Assembly: GCA_040752895.1 (NCBI GenBank)
Contig: JBFMHN010000001.1
Coordinates: 598,848 to 662,847 of the forward strand
Length of the DNA: 64,000 nucleotides
Source: Pseudomonadota bacterium
GTDB taxonomy: Bacteria > Pseudomonadota > Alphaproteobacteria > GCA-2746255
Reading direction: 5' to 3'
Made by a program: the position numbers and the translations under genes. This document shows, piece after piece, positions 1 to 8,583 of this stretch; position 1 is the first letter of the stretch; each line of letters starts with the position of its first letter. The notes beneath the pieces are model-generated. The model saw only the letters and a program-made list of their open reading frames with translations. It was not told the origin of the DNA and ran no database searches.

Positions 1-2
1 CC

Positions 3-710
3 GAACACTTCGTCACGCCAGTCACTGCAAAGTCTGTGGATCAAGCGGTGTCGGAACTGGAGGTGCTTGTCCTTATTCATCCAAACAATCCCACCGGCGA
101 GTGCTTCCCGGTGGAACAATTGCTCGCTTGGTACGGGCAACTCGCCACCCATGGCGGCTGGCTGGTGATAGACGAAGCCTTCATGGACGCCACACCCGAG
201 ATGAGTCTCGTTCCCCATGCTACCCGCCCCGGCCTGATCGTATTGCGCTCGCTAGGCAAGTTCTTCGGCCTTGCCGGAGCGCGGGTGGGGTTTGTGTGCG
301 CGCAACCTGAACTGCTGACGCGGCTCAATGCCATGCTCGGCCCCTGGACCCTCAGTACGCCCGCGCGCTGGGTGGCCAGCGCAGCGCTGAGGGATCGCGC
401 CTGGCAACAAACTTTCCGACAACGGCTGCTCGACAACAGCGCACGCTTGCGTGCCTTGCTCACGCGGCATGAACTCGCGCCTGATGGCGGCTGTGTCCTG
501 TTCCAGTGGGTGCGCACACCGCAAGCGGCCGCGATGCATGAAAGGTTGGCGCATCAAGGCATCCTGACACGCCTGTTCACCGATCCGCCGAGCCTACGCT
601 TCGGTCTGCCGAACACCGAAGCGAACTGGCAGCGACTGGACACGGCACTGGTCCACGCGGCCGCATGCGATCTTGCCTGGGTGAACCCATGCGCGCCCGC
701 ACGCCGATGA
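3..710 (+). CDS. cobD: L-threonine-O-3-phosphate decarboxylase CobD (5' truncated by window edge)
   Basis: PLP-dependent fold-type I enzyme that decarboxylates threonine phosphate to aminopropanol phosphate, the linker of the cobalamin nucleotide loop (named CobC in Pseudomonas). The frame is open from base 3, so the N-terminus lies outside the window; the GTG at 36 is only the first internal start-like codon. Visible family signatures are HPNNPTG, then DEAFMD and the PLP-lysine segment SLGKFFGLAGARVG. The stop overlaps the start of cobU (ATGA at 707-710), so they are translationally coupled. Histidinol-phosphate aminotransferase is the closest alternative; the cob neighbours decide the call. 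What is seen: motifs and coupling. What is inferred: the substrate. Confidence 0.9.
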   Translation, partial: EHFVTPVTAKSVDQAVSELEVLVLIHPNNPTGECFPVEQLLAWYGQLATHGGWLVIDEAFMDATPEMSLVPHATRPGLIVLRSLGKFFGLAGARVGFVCAQPELLTRLNAMLGPWTLSTPARWVASAALRDRAWQQTFRQRLLDNSARLRALLTRHELAPDGGCVLFQWVRTPQAAAMHERLAHQGILTRLFTDPPSLRFGLPNTEANWQRLDTALVHAAACDLAWVNPCAPARR

Positions 711-1234
711 CGGTGAAGACCTTGATCCTCGGCGGCGTCCGTTCGGGCAAGAGCCGATTGGCCGAAAGCCTCGCAGTCAAAAGCGGCCTTCCCGTTACCT
801 ACGTTGCCACCGCCACGGCCGATGATAAGGAGATGGCCACGCGCATTGCTGCACATCGCGCACGCAGGCCAACCCATTGGCAACTAATCGAGGAACCGAT
901 CCGGTTAGCTTCCGTATTGAACACACATGCGGTTGTCGGACACTACGTGCTCGTTGACTGCCTGACGCTCTGGCTCACAAACCTGCTGACGGCAGAGGAT
1001 GCGGCCCTATTCAAGCACGAGCGCGCGGCCTTGCTCGCGGCGCTACCAAAACTGGCGGGCCAGATTCTTCTGGTTAGCAACGAAACCAACATGGGCGTGA
1101 CGCCGCTGGGCGACTTAAGCCGCCGTTATTGCGATGAGGCCGGCCAGCTGCATCAGGAACTTGCCCAAGCCTGCGACCAGGTGATCCTGACCGTCGCGGG
1201 TCTGCCCCAAATATTGAAAGGAGCCCCCCTTTGA
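707..1234 (+). CDS. cobU: Adenosylcobinamide kinase / adenosylcobinamide-phosphate guanylyltransferase
   Basis: Bifunctional enzyme (CobU, CobP in Pseudomonas) that phosphorylates adenosylcobinamide and transfers GMP to give adenosylcobinamide-GDP. The protein of 175 residues begins [16 protein letters not shown], with the P-loop GGVRSGKS. Further family features are [12 protein letters not shown], the HRARRP segment around the guanylylated histidine region, the hydrophobic [11 protein letters not shown] stretch and [13 protein letters not shown] near the end. The ATG at 707 is preferred because it overlaps the cobD stop; in-frame starts at 665 and 689 would extend it into cobD. It is followed by cobT with a 4-base TTGA overlap. 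Confidence 0.93.
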   Translation: MTVKTLILGGVRSGKSRLAESLAVKSGLPVTYVATATADDKEMATRIAAHRARRPTHWQLIEEPIRLASVLNTHAVVGHYVLVDCLTLWLTNLLTAEDAALFKHERAALLAALPKLAGQILLVSNETNMGVTPLGDLSRRYCDEAGQLHQELAQACDQVILTVAGLPQILKGAPL

Positions 1235-2289
1235 ACGCGACCATCGACTGGCTACAGGTACCGGCCGCACTGCCGGACGGCGATGCCCGGCGGGCCGCCG
1301 AAGCGCGTCAGGCGACTCTCACCAAGCCGCCCGGTGCCTTGGGAAGGCTCGAGGAAATCGCGATTCGGCTGGCGGCGCTGCAAGGCACCGAGCGACCCCA
1401 CGTGGACCCGGTGTGCATCGCCGTATTTGCCGCCGATCATGGCGTGGCGGAGGAAGGCATCTCGGCCTTTCCCCAAGCGGTCACCGCCGAGATGGTAAGA
1501 AACTACGCCCATGGTGGCGCCGCCATCAACGTGCTGGCCCGCGCACTCGGTGCGGAACTGGAAGTGATCAACTTAGGTACGGTCGACGACCCTGGCCCCC
1601 TGGAAGGCGTGCTGAACCTTTCACTTGGTCCCGGCACCGCCAATTTCTGCCGGGAACCGGCCATGCACGAAGAACAGCTTTTCCGCGCCCTGAGTGCGGG
1701 CCGCCAAGCGGTTGAACGCGCCAAGCTGGCCGGCGCGCGACTCTTCATCGGCGGCGAGATGGGCATTGGCAACACCACCACCGCAGCAGCGCTGGCCTGC
1801 GCCTTGCTTGATGAAGCGCCGGAACGGCTCGCCGGTCCGGGCGCTGGCTTGGGTGCGCAAGGGATCGCGCATAAGACCGGGATTATCAGCCAAGCACTGG
1901 ACCGGCACAGCCGATACCATGGCGCACCGTTGGAAGCGTTGCGCCGGCTCGGTGGCTTTGAGATCGCGGCGTTAACCGGCAGCTATATGGCTTGCGCACA
2001 GATGGGTCTGCCGTCGCTGGTGGATGGCTTCATCAGCTCGGTGGCGGCGCTCATCGCTGCACGGCTATGCCCCGGTGCCGAAAGTTGGTTTCTTTTCTCG
2101 CACATCTCGGCGGAACCAGGCCACCGAACCGTGCTCGACACACTAGACGCTCGGCCCTTTCTAGACCTCGGTATGCGCTTAGGCGAGGGCAGTGGTGCAG
2201 CAGCCACGGTGCCACTGTTGCGCCTCGCCTGCGCGCTACACAATGGAATGGCGACCTTTGCCGAAGCACAAGTCTCTGAAAAAACCTGA
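1231..2289 (+). CDS. cobT: Nicotinate-nucleotide--dimethylbenzimidazole phosphoribosyltransferase
   Basis: CobT (CobU in Pseudomonas) activates the lower-ligand base by transferring phosphoribose from nicotinate mononucleotide to give alpha-ribazole phosphate. The 352-residue length matches the family. Recognisable segments are [53 protein letters not shown] and [11 protein letters not shown] catalytic glutamate is expected near the C-terminus in the LGEGSGAA segment. The start is a TTG overlapping the cobU stop, with an AAAGGAG ribosome-binding site about 8 bases upstream; no better start is available. It is the third gene of the coupled cob operon. Confidence 0.95.
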   Translation: MNATIDWLQVPAALPDGDARRAAEARQATLTKPPGALGRLEEIAIRLAALQGTERPHVDPVCIAVFAADHGVAEEGISAFPQAVTAEMVRNYAHGGAAINVLARALGAELEVINLGTVDDPGPLEGVLNLSLGPGTANFCREPAMHEEQLFRALSAGRQAVERAKLAGARLFIGGEMGIGNTTTAAALACALLDEAPERLAGPGAGLGAQGIAHKTGIISQALDRHSRYHGAPLEALRRLGGFEIAALTGSYMACAQMGLPSLVDGFISSVAALIAARLCPGAESWFLFSHISAEPGHRTVLDTLDARPFLDLGMRLGEGSGAAATVPLLRLACALHNGMATFAEAQVSEKT

Positions 2290-2298
2290 TACCGCGTC

Positions 2299-2898
2299 AT
2301 GAAAAATTTCACCCGCATTGATCTCCTGCGCCACGGCGAAACGCAAGGCGGCGCTTGCTTTCGCGGCAGCACGGACGACCCGCTGACCGATACCGGGTTG
2401 GATCAGATGCGATCTTCCACTAACGGAAACCATGGCTGGGATCAGGTGATCACCTCGCCGCTCGAACGTTGCGCCAGCTTCGCCAAAGCGTTTGCGCGGC
2501 AGCGATCGCTTCCCATAACGTTCGACAAAAGGATCCAGGAGATGCATTTCGGTGCCTGGGAAGGCCACACCGCCGCCGAACTCGCGGCCAAAGACCCGGA
2601 CGCACTTGCACGCTTCTGGAGCAATCCGGACGGATACCCTCCGCCTGGCGGCGAGCCGCTCGCGCAGTTTCAGGCACGCGTGCTTGCCGCCTGGAACAGC
2701 ATTACCCATCGTCACAACGGGCAACACGTGCTGGTCGTTACCCATGGTGGCGTGATCCGAGTCCTGCTCTGTCACGCGCAACAACGGCCCATTGGCAAAC
2801 TGCTGGAAATCGAAGTCAAGCACGGGGCGTTGTACAGCCTGCGCGTCTCTATTGATTCGAAGCAAGCGCGCGCCTCCGAGCGGATCGGCAAGGCCTAA
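2299..2898 (+). CDS. cobC: Alpha-ribazole phosphatase (histidine phosphatase family)
   Basis: Histidine phosphatase superfamily member of 199 residues with the catalytic RHG triad in LLRHGET, a second catalytic segment LVVTHGGVIRVLL and the proton-donor region EMHFGAWEG. In the nucleotide-loop pathway this enzyme removes the phosphate from alpha-ribazole phosphate or from cobalamin phosphate. The gene starts 9 bases after cobT and is followed after one base by cobS. Similarity alone would also allow a phosphoglycerate-mutase-like phosphatase; the position between cobT and cobS supports CobC. Confidence 0.9.
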   Translation: MKNFTRIDLLRHGETQGGACFRGSTDDPLTDTGLDQMRSSTNGNHGWDQVITSPLERCASFAKAFARQRSLPITFDKRIQEMHFGAWEGHTAAELAAKDPDALARFWSNPDGYPPPGGEPLAQFQARVLAAWNSITHRHNGQHVLVVTHGGVIRVLLCHAQQRPIGKLLEIEVKHGALYSLRVSIDSKQARASERIGKA

Positions 2899-2899
2899 T

Positions 2900-3643
2900 A
2901 TGTTCTTGCTCCACCCTTTCCTAATCGCCCTGCAGTTTCTCACCATACTGCCAGTACGGCTCAAAGAACCGCCAGACAGCAAGGCAATGGGCCGTTCGCT
3001 GCCCTATTATCCGCTGATAGGCCTGCTCCTCGGTGCGCTACTTGCTTTCCTCGGCTGGGGGCTTGGTGACGCGCCCACGCTCATAGCCACCGCCTTGATA
3101 CTTGCTGTTTGGGTGTTGTTGACAGGGGGGATGCACCTTGACGGGTTAGCAGACAGCGCAGATGCCTGGATCGGTGGCATGGGGAATCGTCAAAAAACGC
3201 TCGCGATCATGAAAGACCCCTGTTGCGGCCCGGCGGCGGTGGCCACTCTGCTCTTGCTTCTTCTGATCAAATTCGCGGCACTGGAACACCTCGTCGCGAC
3301 CAAAAATTGGGAAATCCTGATGCTGCCCCCTGTCCTCGGCCGCACGACATTGGTGTTGCTTTTCCTCACCACACCCTATGTCCGGCCAAATGGCCTTGGA
3401 AGCCAGATCGCAAACCATTTTTCTCGCCGCGCGAGCGCAGCCGTCACTCTTTTCGTCTTGGTTGCTGTTTTTCTCTTCATTGGTATCGCAGCATTTTGGC
3501 TGCTTTTACCCGTGGCAGGCGCTTTCTTAGTGCTACGCACGCTCATGCAGCGGCGCATCGGTGGCGCCACCGGTGATACCGCCGGGGCGTTGGTCGAGAT
3601 CACCGAAACAGCCGTGCTGCTTACCGCAGCCCTGATGGGATAA
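2900..3643 (+). CDS. cobS: Adenosylcobinamide-GDP ribazoletransferase (cobalamin synthase)
   Basis: Integral membrane enzyme (CobS, CobV in Pseudomonas) joining adenosylcobinamide-GDP with alpha-ribazole to complete the cobalamin nucleotide loop. It has 247 residues with several hydrophobic segments. Family motifs include the N-terminal ALQFLTILPV, then GGMHLDGLADSADAW with acidic metal-binding residues, MKDPCCGPAAV (the family MKDSxxGxxG loop) and the C-terminal GGATGDTAGALVEITE. The ATG at 2900 lies directly after the cobC stop; an upstream in-frame start at 2792 lies inside cobC and would add a hydrophilic tail. It is the last gene of the operon; an IS6-like remnant begins 21 bases after its stop. 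Confidence 0.94.
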   Translation: MFLLHPFLIALQFLTILPVRLKEPPDSKAMGRSLPYYPLIGLLLGALLAFLGWGLGDAPTLIATALILAVWVLLTGGMHLDGLADSADAWIGGMGNRQKTLAIMKDPCCGPAAVATLLLLLLIKFAALEHLVATKNWEILMLPPVLGRTTLVLLFLTTPYVRPNGLGSQIANHFSRRASAAVTLFVLVAVFLFIGIAAFWLLLPVAGAFLVLRTLMQRRIGGATGDTAGALVEITETAVLLTAALMG

Positions 3644-3664
3644 TGACGCCGGGTGCAGGAAGTC

Positions 3665-4066
3665 GGTGCTGTCAGTCTAATACGACCCCCCCCTCCTATG
3701 TGCCGGGAAATGCTGGGATCATGCCGCCAATCGAAGCGTGAATGGCGGCGAATTTCTGCAAGGTTTTGATGTCCCTGAATTTCGCCATCGCGCCCTCTCG
3801 TCTCCGAAACGGCTGGTGAGAATTCTCGGCGCAAGCATCGATCCGAACCGGTGCCACCAGAAACGCACAGTCTCGTGGCAGATATCAATGCCACGTTCGA
3901 ACAGCAGGTCTTCGACCTGGCGCAGCGATAGCGGATAGCGGATATACATCATCACCGTGAGGCGAATCACCTCAGGAGAACTGTTGAAACAGCGGAAAAA
4001 ACTTTGCATCCTTGGAGGGTATGGAAATCCCCTTCCCGGCTCAATCCGATTTACTCTGATAATGCC
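3665..4066 (-). mobile_element. Internally deleted IS6-like element (copy 1)
   Basis: Its right end GGTGCTGTCAGTCTAATA at 3665 matches the ends at 25013 and (inverted) 27926. The other end, read on the minus strand, is GGCATTATCAGAGTAAATCG (ending at 4066), matching the left end of the copy at 27371. Between them lies a disrupted transposase gene lacking the catalytic core, so the 402-bp element is non-autonomous. No target-site duplication is apparent in the immediate flanks (AGGAAGTC against ATTGAAAT). Confidence 0.75.
3719..4009 (-). pseudogene. IS6-family transposase remnant (catalytic domain deleted, frameshifted)
   Basis: The first 47 residues match the N-terminal region of IS6/IS240-type transposases (FNSSPEVIRLTVMMYIRYPL, then SLRQVEDLLFERGIDICHET, then VRFWWHRFG). 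The reading frame then joins out of frame to sequence that in another frame reads RRREGAMAKFRDIKTLQKFA, the C-terminal region of the same transposase. The central DDE catalytic region is missing. The related remnant at 27427-27873 has a similar internal deletion but stays in frame. Confidence 0.8.
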
Positions 4067-4149
4067 ATTGAAATAGCGGCGCAGTTCATGGACAGTCAGA
4101 TTTCAGTACTAGCGAGCCGATTAACGTGACAATTCCACTATCATAAAAA

Positions 4150-6270
4150 TTATCCGGAGAGTCCGGAGAGTTCCGCAAAGCTACGCCAGCGCTCGCGCCC
4201 GCCGCGGTTTTCCAAGTGGTTGACTAGCGCGACAACGACACGACGATCGAAAAGCGTTCCCTCGCCCCGGCGCAAATTCTCGATCGTTTCGTCAAAACCG
4301 ATACCGTCCCGGTAAGCGCGCGGCGAGACCATGGCGACAAAGGCGTTAGCGACCGCGACAATGCACGCCGTGAGGAGAATATCCTCGCCAGCCAGCCCGC
4401 TTGGGGCACCGCTGCCGTCCCAGTGCTCCTGCAATTGGCGAAGGGTGGCCGTAACCGGCCCGGCGAAGGCGATCCCCTCAAGCAGGTCAGCACTGGCCTG
4501 TAGGCTTTCCTGGACCAACTTCTTATCGGATTCGGCCAGGGGGCCTTGGCGCGTGAGCAGTTCCTCTGGCACCAGGATCTTGCCAAGATTCATCAATTTT
4601 CCCGCCGTCTCGGCGGTCTCGACCAGCTCCGCCTCAAGACCCATCTCGCCGGCGATCGCACGGGACACTTCCGCCACCCGTTCGGAATGATGCGCCGCAT
4701 AGGGGTCGCGTCGGTCCACGAGGGCGACAAGCGCCGCGACCAGCTGGCGCAGCGTCCGTTCATGACGTTCAGTGGCCAGAATAATCGCCGTCAGGTCCTT
4801 CTCGGCAATGAGAACGCCACCCCCCATCTCGCCAACTCCCGCCAAGGGAACGTGGATGGATTCGAAGACGCGCCGCCCTTTCTCTTCGCCTTCCTTGCCC
4901 TGCCGGTGAATGGCGGTAACGACTTTCCCGCTGCGAAGCGCCTCGCAATTCAGCGTCTCGAGTCGCTGCGCTGCCGCCGGGCCGAGCACGCTGGCGAGCG
5001 TCTTGCCAATCGTGTCTTCCGGCGTGATCCCCGCCGCCCGCGCCGCCATTTGGTTGGTAAAGCGATAGCGGTGTTCAGAATCCACCAGATAAAGCGCGTC
5101 CGACTGACTGTCTGTCACCAGACGGAGGAAATCTTTTTGCCGCTCGAACCGCTCAGCGAGTTTGCGGTATTTCGCAGCGGCCGCCTCCGCACGGCGAGAC
5201 GATCCATGCCACCAGACCGCGACGAAGGCAACTGCGAGGAACGTCATTCCAAATAGGAAACCGCCGACGAGGCGTTTGCGTCGCGCTTCGCTTCCAGCCA
5301 ACGCTTCCGCCCGGTCTACCTTGGTGATCAGAGTCCACGGCAGGACGGCGAGGGCGCGGGACGTCGCCAGCACCGGAACGTCGCGATAATCGCGCCCGGT
5401 CACGAAACCGCCGGGCGCGCCCAGCAAGGCGGCGTCGGCTAGTTCGGGCGTATCCAGCGCCAGGCGTTTCTGAAGGGGGGCGGCACCATCCCGCAAATGC
5501 GACAGATATTCAACCGTCGCTCCCTCCACGCGCACGAGAAGGCTTTCCAGACTTTTCTCGTTAATACCCGGCTGGGTAAGCAGGGCCGCGATGGGCCTGC
5601 CCGCCTCACGCACACCAAGGACGCGACCCACCTGCTGGCTTGCGATGCGATCGCCCTGGACGGCAAAGATCGGCACGATGAAACCCAGCGCTGGCTCGCC
5701 GGCCGGATCCCGGTAGAGGTCGAGGAAGCCGCGTTCGCCGAGAGGCGTGCGCGCCAAGGCTTCGGCAAACCGGCCTTCGAGCGGCGGCATGTCCGGCGTG
5801 GCGACGAGGAGTTCGTTCGAAGGACCAAGCAGGGCAAGCCCAGTCAGGCCGACGCGCCGGACGTTTGCCGCTACGTCCGCACCCAAGGGTTCCGCCCCGA
5901 AGCCAGCCCGCGCCGCTGTTGTGACCAACAAGTTGTATAGGTACTCGCGCTGGGCATTGAGGATGCTGGGGTTGGCCCCGGCGTCCTTTGGACCGGTCAG
6001 TCCCATCAGGTAGATTTGGAGCGCGGCGTTGTTGGCGAGTTCCTGCAACACGCCGTATTGGGAATCGACCCAGTCATTCACGGCAACTGATCGGCTTTCG
6101 ACGACGATGCGGAGACGATCCTGCCAGACTCGCAGGTCGCGGGCGCGTTCCTGTTCCGCAAAGCGAAGAATGCCGAAAACCCCGGCCAGGCAGACTAACC
6201 CTAACGCCAGCCAGATCGTAACGACACGCAAGTTCACATGCATCTTTCCCGCCCAGCCCGCTTTTGCCAT
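4150..6270 (-). CDS. Membrane sensor with periplasmic domain, PAS and degenerate HD-GYP domain
   Basis: This 706-residue protein has a short N-terminal membrane segment (about residues 15-33), a large periplasmic region of Cache-like size (about 35-330), a second membrane segment (about 333-352), a PAS domain (about 380-490, starting VTDSQSDALYLVDSEHRYRF) and a C-terminal domain with the overall pattern of HD-GYP phosphodiesterases (about 505-690). The first histidine region (AAHHSERVAEVS) and WDGSG are recognisable. However, the HDIGK motif is MNLGK, GYP is GAP, the HHE before WDGSG is QEH, and VADAFDAM is VANAFVAM. Most metal ligands are therefore gone and c-di-GMP hydrolysis is unlikely; a binding or scaffolding role is inferred. 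It lies downstream of the 81-residue gene at 6325, probably in one unit. Confidence 0.75.
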   Translation of the reverse strand: MAKAGWAGKMHVNLRVVTIWLALGLVCLAGVFGILRFAEQERARDLRVWQDRLRIVVESRSVAVNDWVDSQYGVLQELANNAALQIYLMGLTGPKDAGANPSILNAQREYLYNLLVTTAARAGFGAEPLGADVAANVRRVGLTGLALLGPSNELLVATPDMPPLEGRFAEALARTPLGERGFLDLYRDPAGEPALGFIVPIFAVQGDRIASQQVGRVLGVREAGRPIAALLTQPGINEKSLESLLVRVEGATVEYLSHLRDGAAPLQKRLALDTPELADAALLGAPGGFVTGRDYRDVPVLATSRALAVLPWTLITKVDRAEALAGSEARRKRLVGGFLFGMTFLAVAFVAVWWHGSSRRAEAAAAKYRKLAERFERQKDFLRLVTDSQSDALYLVDSEHRYRFTNQMAARAAGITPEDTIGKTLASVLGPAAAQRLETLNCEALRSGKVVTAIHRQGKEGEEKGRRVFESIHVPLAGVGEMGGGVLIAEKDLTAIILATERHERTLRQLVAALVALVDRRDPYAAHHSERVAEVSRAIAGEMGLEAELVETAETAGKLMNLGKILVPEELLTRQGPLAESDKKLVQESLQASADLLEGIAFAGPVTATLRQLQEHWDGSGAPSGLAGEDILLTACIVAVANAFVAMVSPRAYRDGIGFDETIENLRRGEGTLFDRRVVVALVNHLENRGGRERWRSFAELSGLSG

Positions 6271-6324
6271 TCGATTCCCCGATTCTTTGTCCTTGGAATA
6301 TCGGTAGTGGCGGGAGAGCGCACC

Positions 6325-6570
6325 CTAGCCGTCGTGGGGGCGGACATGGGCGACGGCGGCTTTGCTGATGAGGTGCATCTGCTCGGCCTCGTCCAGGAAG
6401 GGAAAGAAACGGTGCGAATCGTTCAGCAAATCCTGAATACGCATCGTCGCCTCGATAAAGACGTGTCCCTTGAGGACCTTCCCGTCCTGCAGTGTGATCT
6501 CGATGTATTCTCGGATCTTTGGAATCTTTGGCGCTATTCTCGGTATGCGGTGCCGACTGACCTCACTCAT
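6325..6570 (-). CDS. Small conserved protein of 81 residues, function unknown
   Basis: Short soluble protein with a central YIEITLQDGKVLKGHVFIEA stretch, which looks like a small beta-barrel or Sm-like strand pattern, followed by LLNDSHRFFPFLDEAEQMH and LISKAAVAHVRP. An AGGAG ribosome-binding site lies 7 bases before the ATG. It ends 54 bases before the sensor gene at 6270 and is probably co-transcribed with it. No firm family assignment can be made from the sequence alone. It may be a small accessory of the neighbouring signalling protein. Confidence 0.6.
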   Translation of the reverse strand: MSEVSRHRIPRIAPKIPKIREYIEITLQDGKVLKGHVFIEATMRIQDLLNDSHRFFPFLDEAEQMHLISKAAVAHVRPHDG

Positions 6571-6628
6571 GGGCGACTCCTACACCTCGGGCCTAAACCT
6601 TATGCCATCTTCGCTTAACCCAACATTT

Positions 6629-6750
6629 TATTTCCCGGACAGTCCCTGAATCTAACTGCAATGATAGCCGAGAATACAACTCCGGGAAACCTCAGAAAGG
6701 ATAGCTGGCGGGTTCGTTACAAGCCTGGATGTTCAGGTGGACCCATGGGG
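6629..6750. repeat. Diverged direct repeat, copy A
   Basis: About 120 bases that align with 19188-19293 in the same orientation. Matching blocks include CAATGaTAGCCgAGAA and TcGTTaCaAGCCTGgatGT, with a 17-base insertion in this copy. The two copies flank the chemosensory operon and the LapG-like gene. No coding sequence is recognised; it may be an old insertion-sequence end. Confidence 0.5.
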
Positions 6751-7079
6751 CCCTTTTGGGTTGTTCTTCTTTAGCCGGACACGCGTCTATCTGACCGTCA
6801 AGGCCGACATTAGCGGAAGTGGGCGCAGTTCATCAATAGACCATAAGGCCATAGGATTTTCTGAAACAGACCCGTGGCATTGTGACTCGGCCATCTAAGA
6901 AGATAACAAGCGCCCGTGACGGACCACCTCGGCTCCGACCCTCATCAGCCTGTTCCGCAACGTAGTAAGCGACTGGAACTCAATCACCTCAAGTGGAGCC
7001 AGCGCGCACATCAAGTTACCGAGATTGTCAGTTAAAACATGAAGCTGAAGGCGAGCGACGTCGTTGCGGAACGAAAGCT
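6751..7079. other. Non-coding stretch in the accessory region
   Basis: No convincing gene on either strand. The sequence lies between repeat copy A and an IS3 remnant and has the look of decayed mobile DNA. No hairpin terminator or clear promoter was recognised. Confidence 0.4.
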
Positions 7080-7356
7080 GGCCATCCCGATGATGGGGCT
7101 CAACGCTTGCTCAGCCCGAGAGTCTCCCGGACGTGAACAACCAAACGCCTCGTAAGGTGTTACCCCTTTATCACGCAAGACCTCTTGGGGCCGCGTTGTT
7201 GCGTACGGCTTTCGCGAGCGGCTTCTTAAGCTTCACGTTCTTTTCCTTAAGTGCCCTCAGCCGCTTGGCCTCGGACACCACCATGCCGCCATACCCCAAC
7301 TTCCATATTGAGATGTATTCTTTCATCGCAGATACATTCTGCGGGGACCACGTCAA
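7080..7356 (-). pseudogene. IS3-family transposase remnant (OrfA end and start of OrfB)
   Basis: On the minus strand, 7356-7171 encodes YGGMVVSEAKRLRALKEKN then VKLKKPLAKAVRNN, which is the C-terminal coiled-coil part of IS3-family OrfA (usual form KRLxxLExENxxLKKLLA). Just downstream (about 7153-7104), another frame reads RRLVVHVRETLGLSKR followed by a stop, corresponding to the start of OrfB. Both parts are truncated and frameshifted, so the element is dead. Confidence 0.7.
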
Positions 7357-7386
7357 ATCATATCCGCATGGTTCGCACCACGTTGA

Positions 7387-8583
7387 CTAACTTTTTTCCC
7401 CGTCATTAGTCGGCTCTCTCTGCTCCATGACGGTTCGGCTTCGGAGGAAGGTGGAAAGGTTGTCCGCGGACATAGGCTTGCCGATCAGATAACCTTGTGC
7501 GGTGTGACAACCAACATCGCGCACTAAAGTAAGCGCCTTTTTTGATTCGACCCCCTCCGCACAAAGGCGAATTCCCAGACTGTTGGATAGGCCAGCAATC
7601 GAGCGGATGATCTTCACCGCCTCCGTATTGGTGTCACTCTCGATGATAAAGGACTTATCGATCTTCATTTCATTGAACGGCATTCTATGAAGTTGAACCA
7701 GCGACGAGTATCCTGTTCCAAAATCGTCGAGCGAAAGCCAAAAACCCTTTAACCTGAACCGCGTCAGGACATCCATTGTCAAGGTAACGTCTTTCATGGC
7801 GGCGCTTTCTGTGATCTCTAGGATCAGTCGGTTTGTATCGATTTGGTTTGACCGACACATATCATGATAACGGTCGGGAAGATCGATATCTTTCAAAAGT
7901 AGAGGTGAGATGTTTATCGAGACAGATAGGGTAAACCCCTGTGCCTGCCAAGCTATTAGCTGCTTGAGTGTCTTTTGAAGAATCAGTTCGGTTAAAGCCC
8001 CAATCAGCCCCGTGCTTTCGGCGATCGAAATGAATTTAGTTGGATCAAGCAGACCCCGCTCAGGGTGGTCCCAACGTGCCAGCGCTTCACAAGATGAGAC
8101 ATCACAGGAGTGATCGGCTGTTAGATCTAACTTTGGTTGATAATGAACGGTAATCTGGCCCTCCTCGATTGCCTGGCGCAAATCCGACTCATTGGGTGAC
8201 CCAAGTTGAGACAATCCTGGTCCGAGAAGCTTCTCGATATCGCGAACCCGTATTGGCTTCTGAAGGATGCCAAGCATACGGAGTCCGCGGTTATTTCCCA
8301 ATTGCAGGGCCGATTGCAGCACACGCTGATCGGCACCGCTCATTATTGCGATTTGGGCGGTAGTTTGACATTCTGCAAGCTTACGGATCAGTTCTATGCC
8401 ATCTACATTAGGCATTTTAAGATCTAGGATGATCACAACAGGATTGACCGCATCGTAGTGCACCCAGAAGACATCGGGGTTATCGGTTGCTAACGCTTCA
8501 AAGCCTAGATCTTTCACAACTTCGCAAATGAAGTTCCCGACATCCGACTCATCATCGATAATGAGAAGGTGTTTTGCGATCAC
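7387..8583 (-). CDS. Response regulator with EAL c-di-GMP phosphodiesterase domain
   Basis: A 398-residue soluble protein: receiver domain (about 1-125, acidic pair DDE at 10-12, phospho-acceptor D54 in IILDLKMP, K in LQKP) followed by an EAL domain (about 135-390). The EAL motifs needed for catalysis are present: EALARW, SINIS, LEITES, DDFGTGYSS, KIDKSF and AEGVE. It should hydrolyse c-di-GMP to pGpG when activated by phosphorylation. The GTG start has an AGGGGA site upstream and lies 11 bases after the stop that the kinase gene would use if its frame were restored. It is the terminal gene of the chemosensory operon, in the position where Wsp systems carry the GGDEF regulator WspR. Output through c-di-GMP breakdown is inferred. 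Confidence 0.9.
   Translation of the reverse strand: MIAKHLLIIDDESDVGNFICEVVKDLGFEALATDNPDVFWVHYDAVNPVVIILDLKMPNVDGIELIRKLAECQTTAQIAIMSGADQRVLQSALQLGNNRGLRMLGILQKPIRVRDIEKLLGPGLSQLGSPNESDLRQAIEEGQITVHYQPKLDLTADHSCDVSSCEALARWDHPERGLLDPTKFISIAESTGLIGALTELILQKTLKQLIAWQAQGFTLSVSINISPLLLKDIDLPDRYHDMCRSNQIDTNRLILEITESAAMKDVTLTMDVLTRFRLKGFWLSLDDFGTGYSSLVQLHRMPFNEMKIDKSFIIESDTNTEAVKIIRSIAGLSNSLGIRLCAEGVESKKALTLVRDVGCHTAQGYLIGKPMSADNLSTFLRSRTVMEQREPTNDGEKS

Noticed and set aside
7133..7390. A plus-strand frame of 85 codons
   Set aside because: Antisense of the IS3 OrfA remnant.
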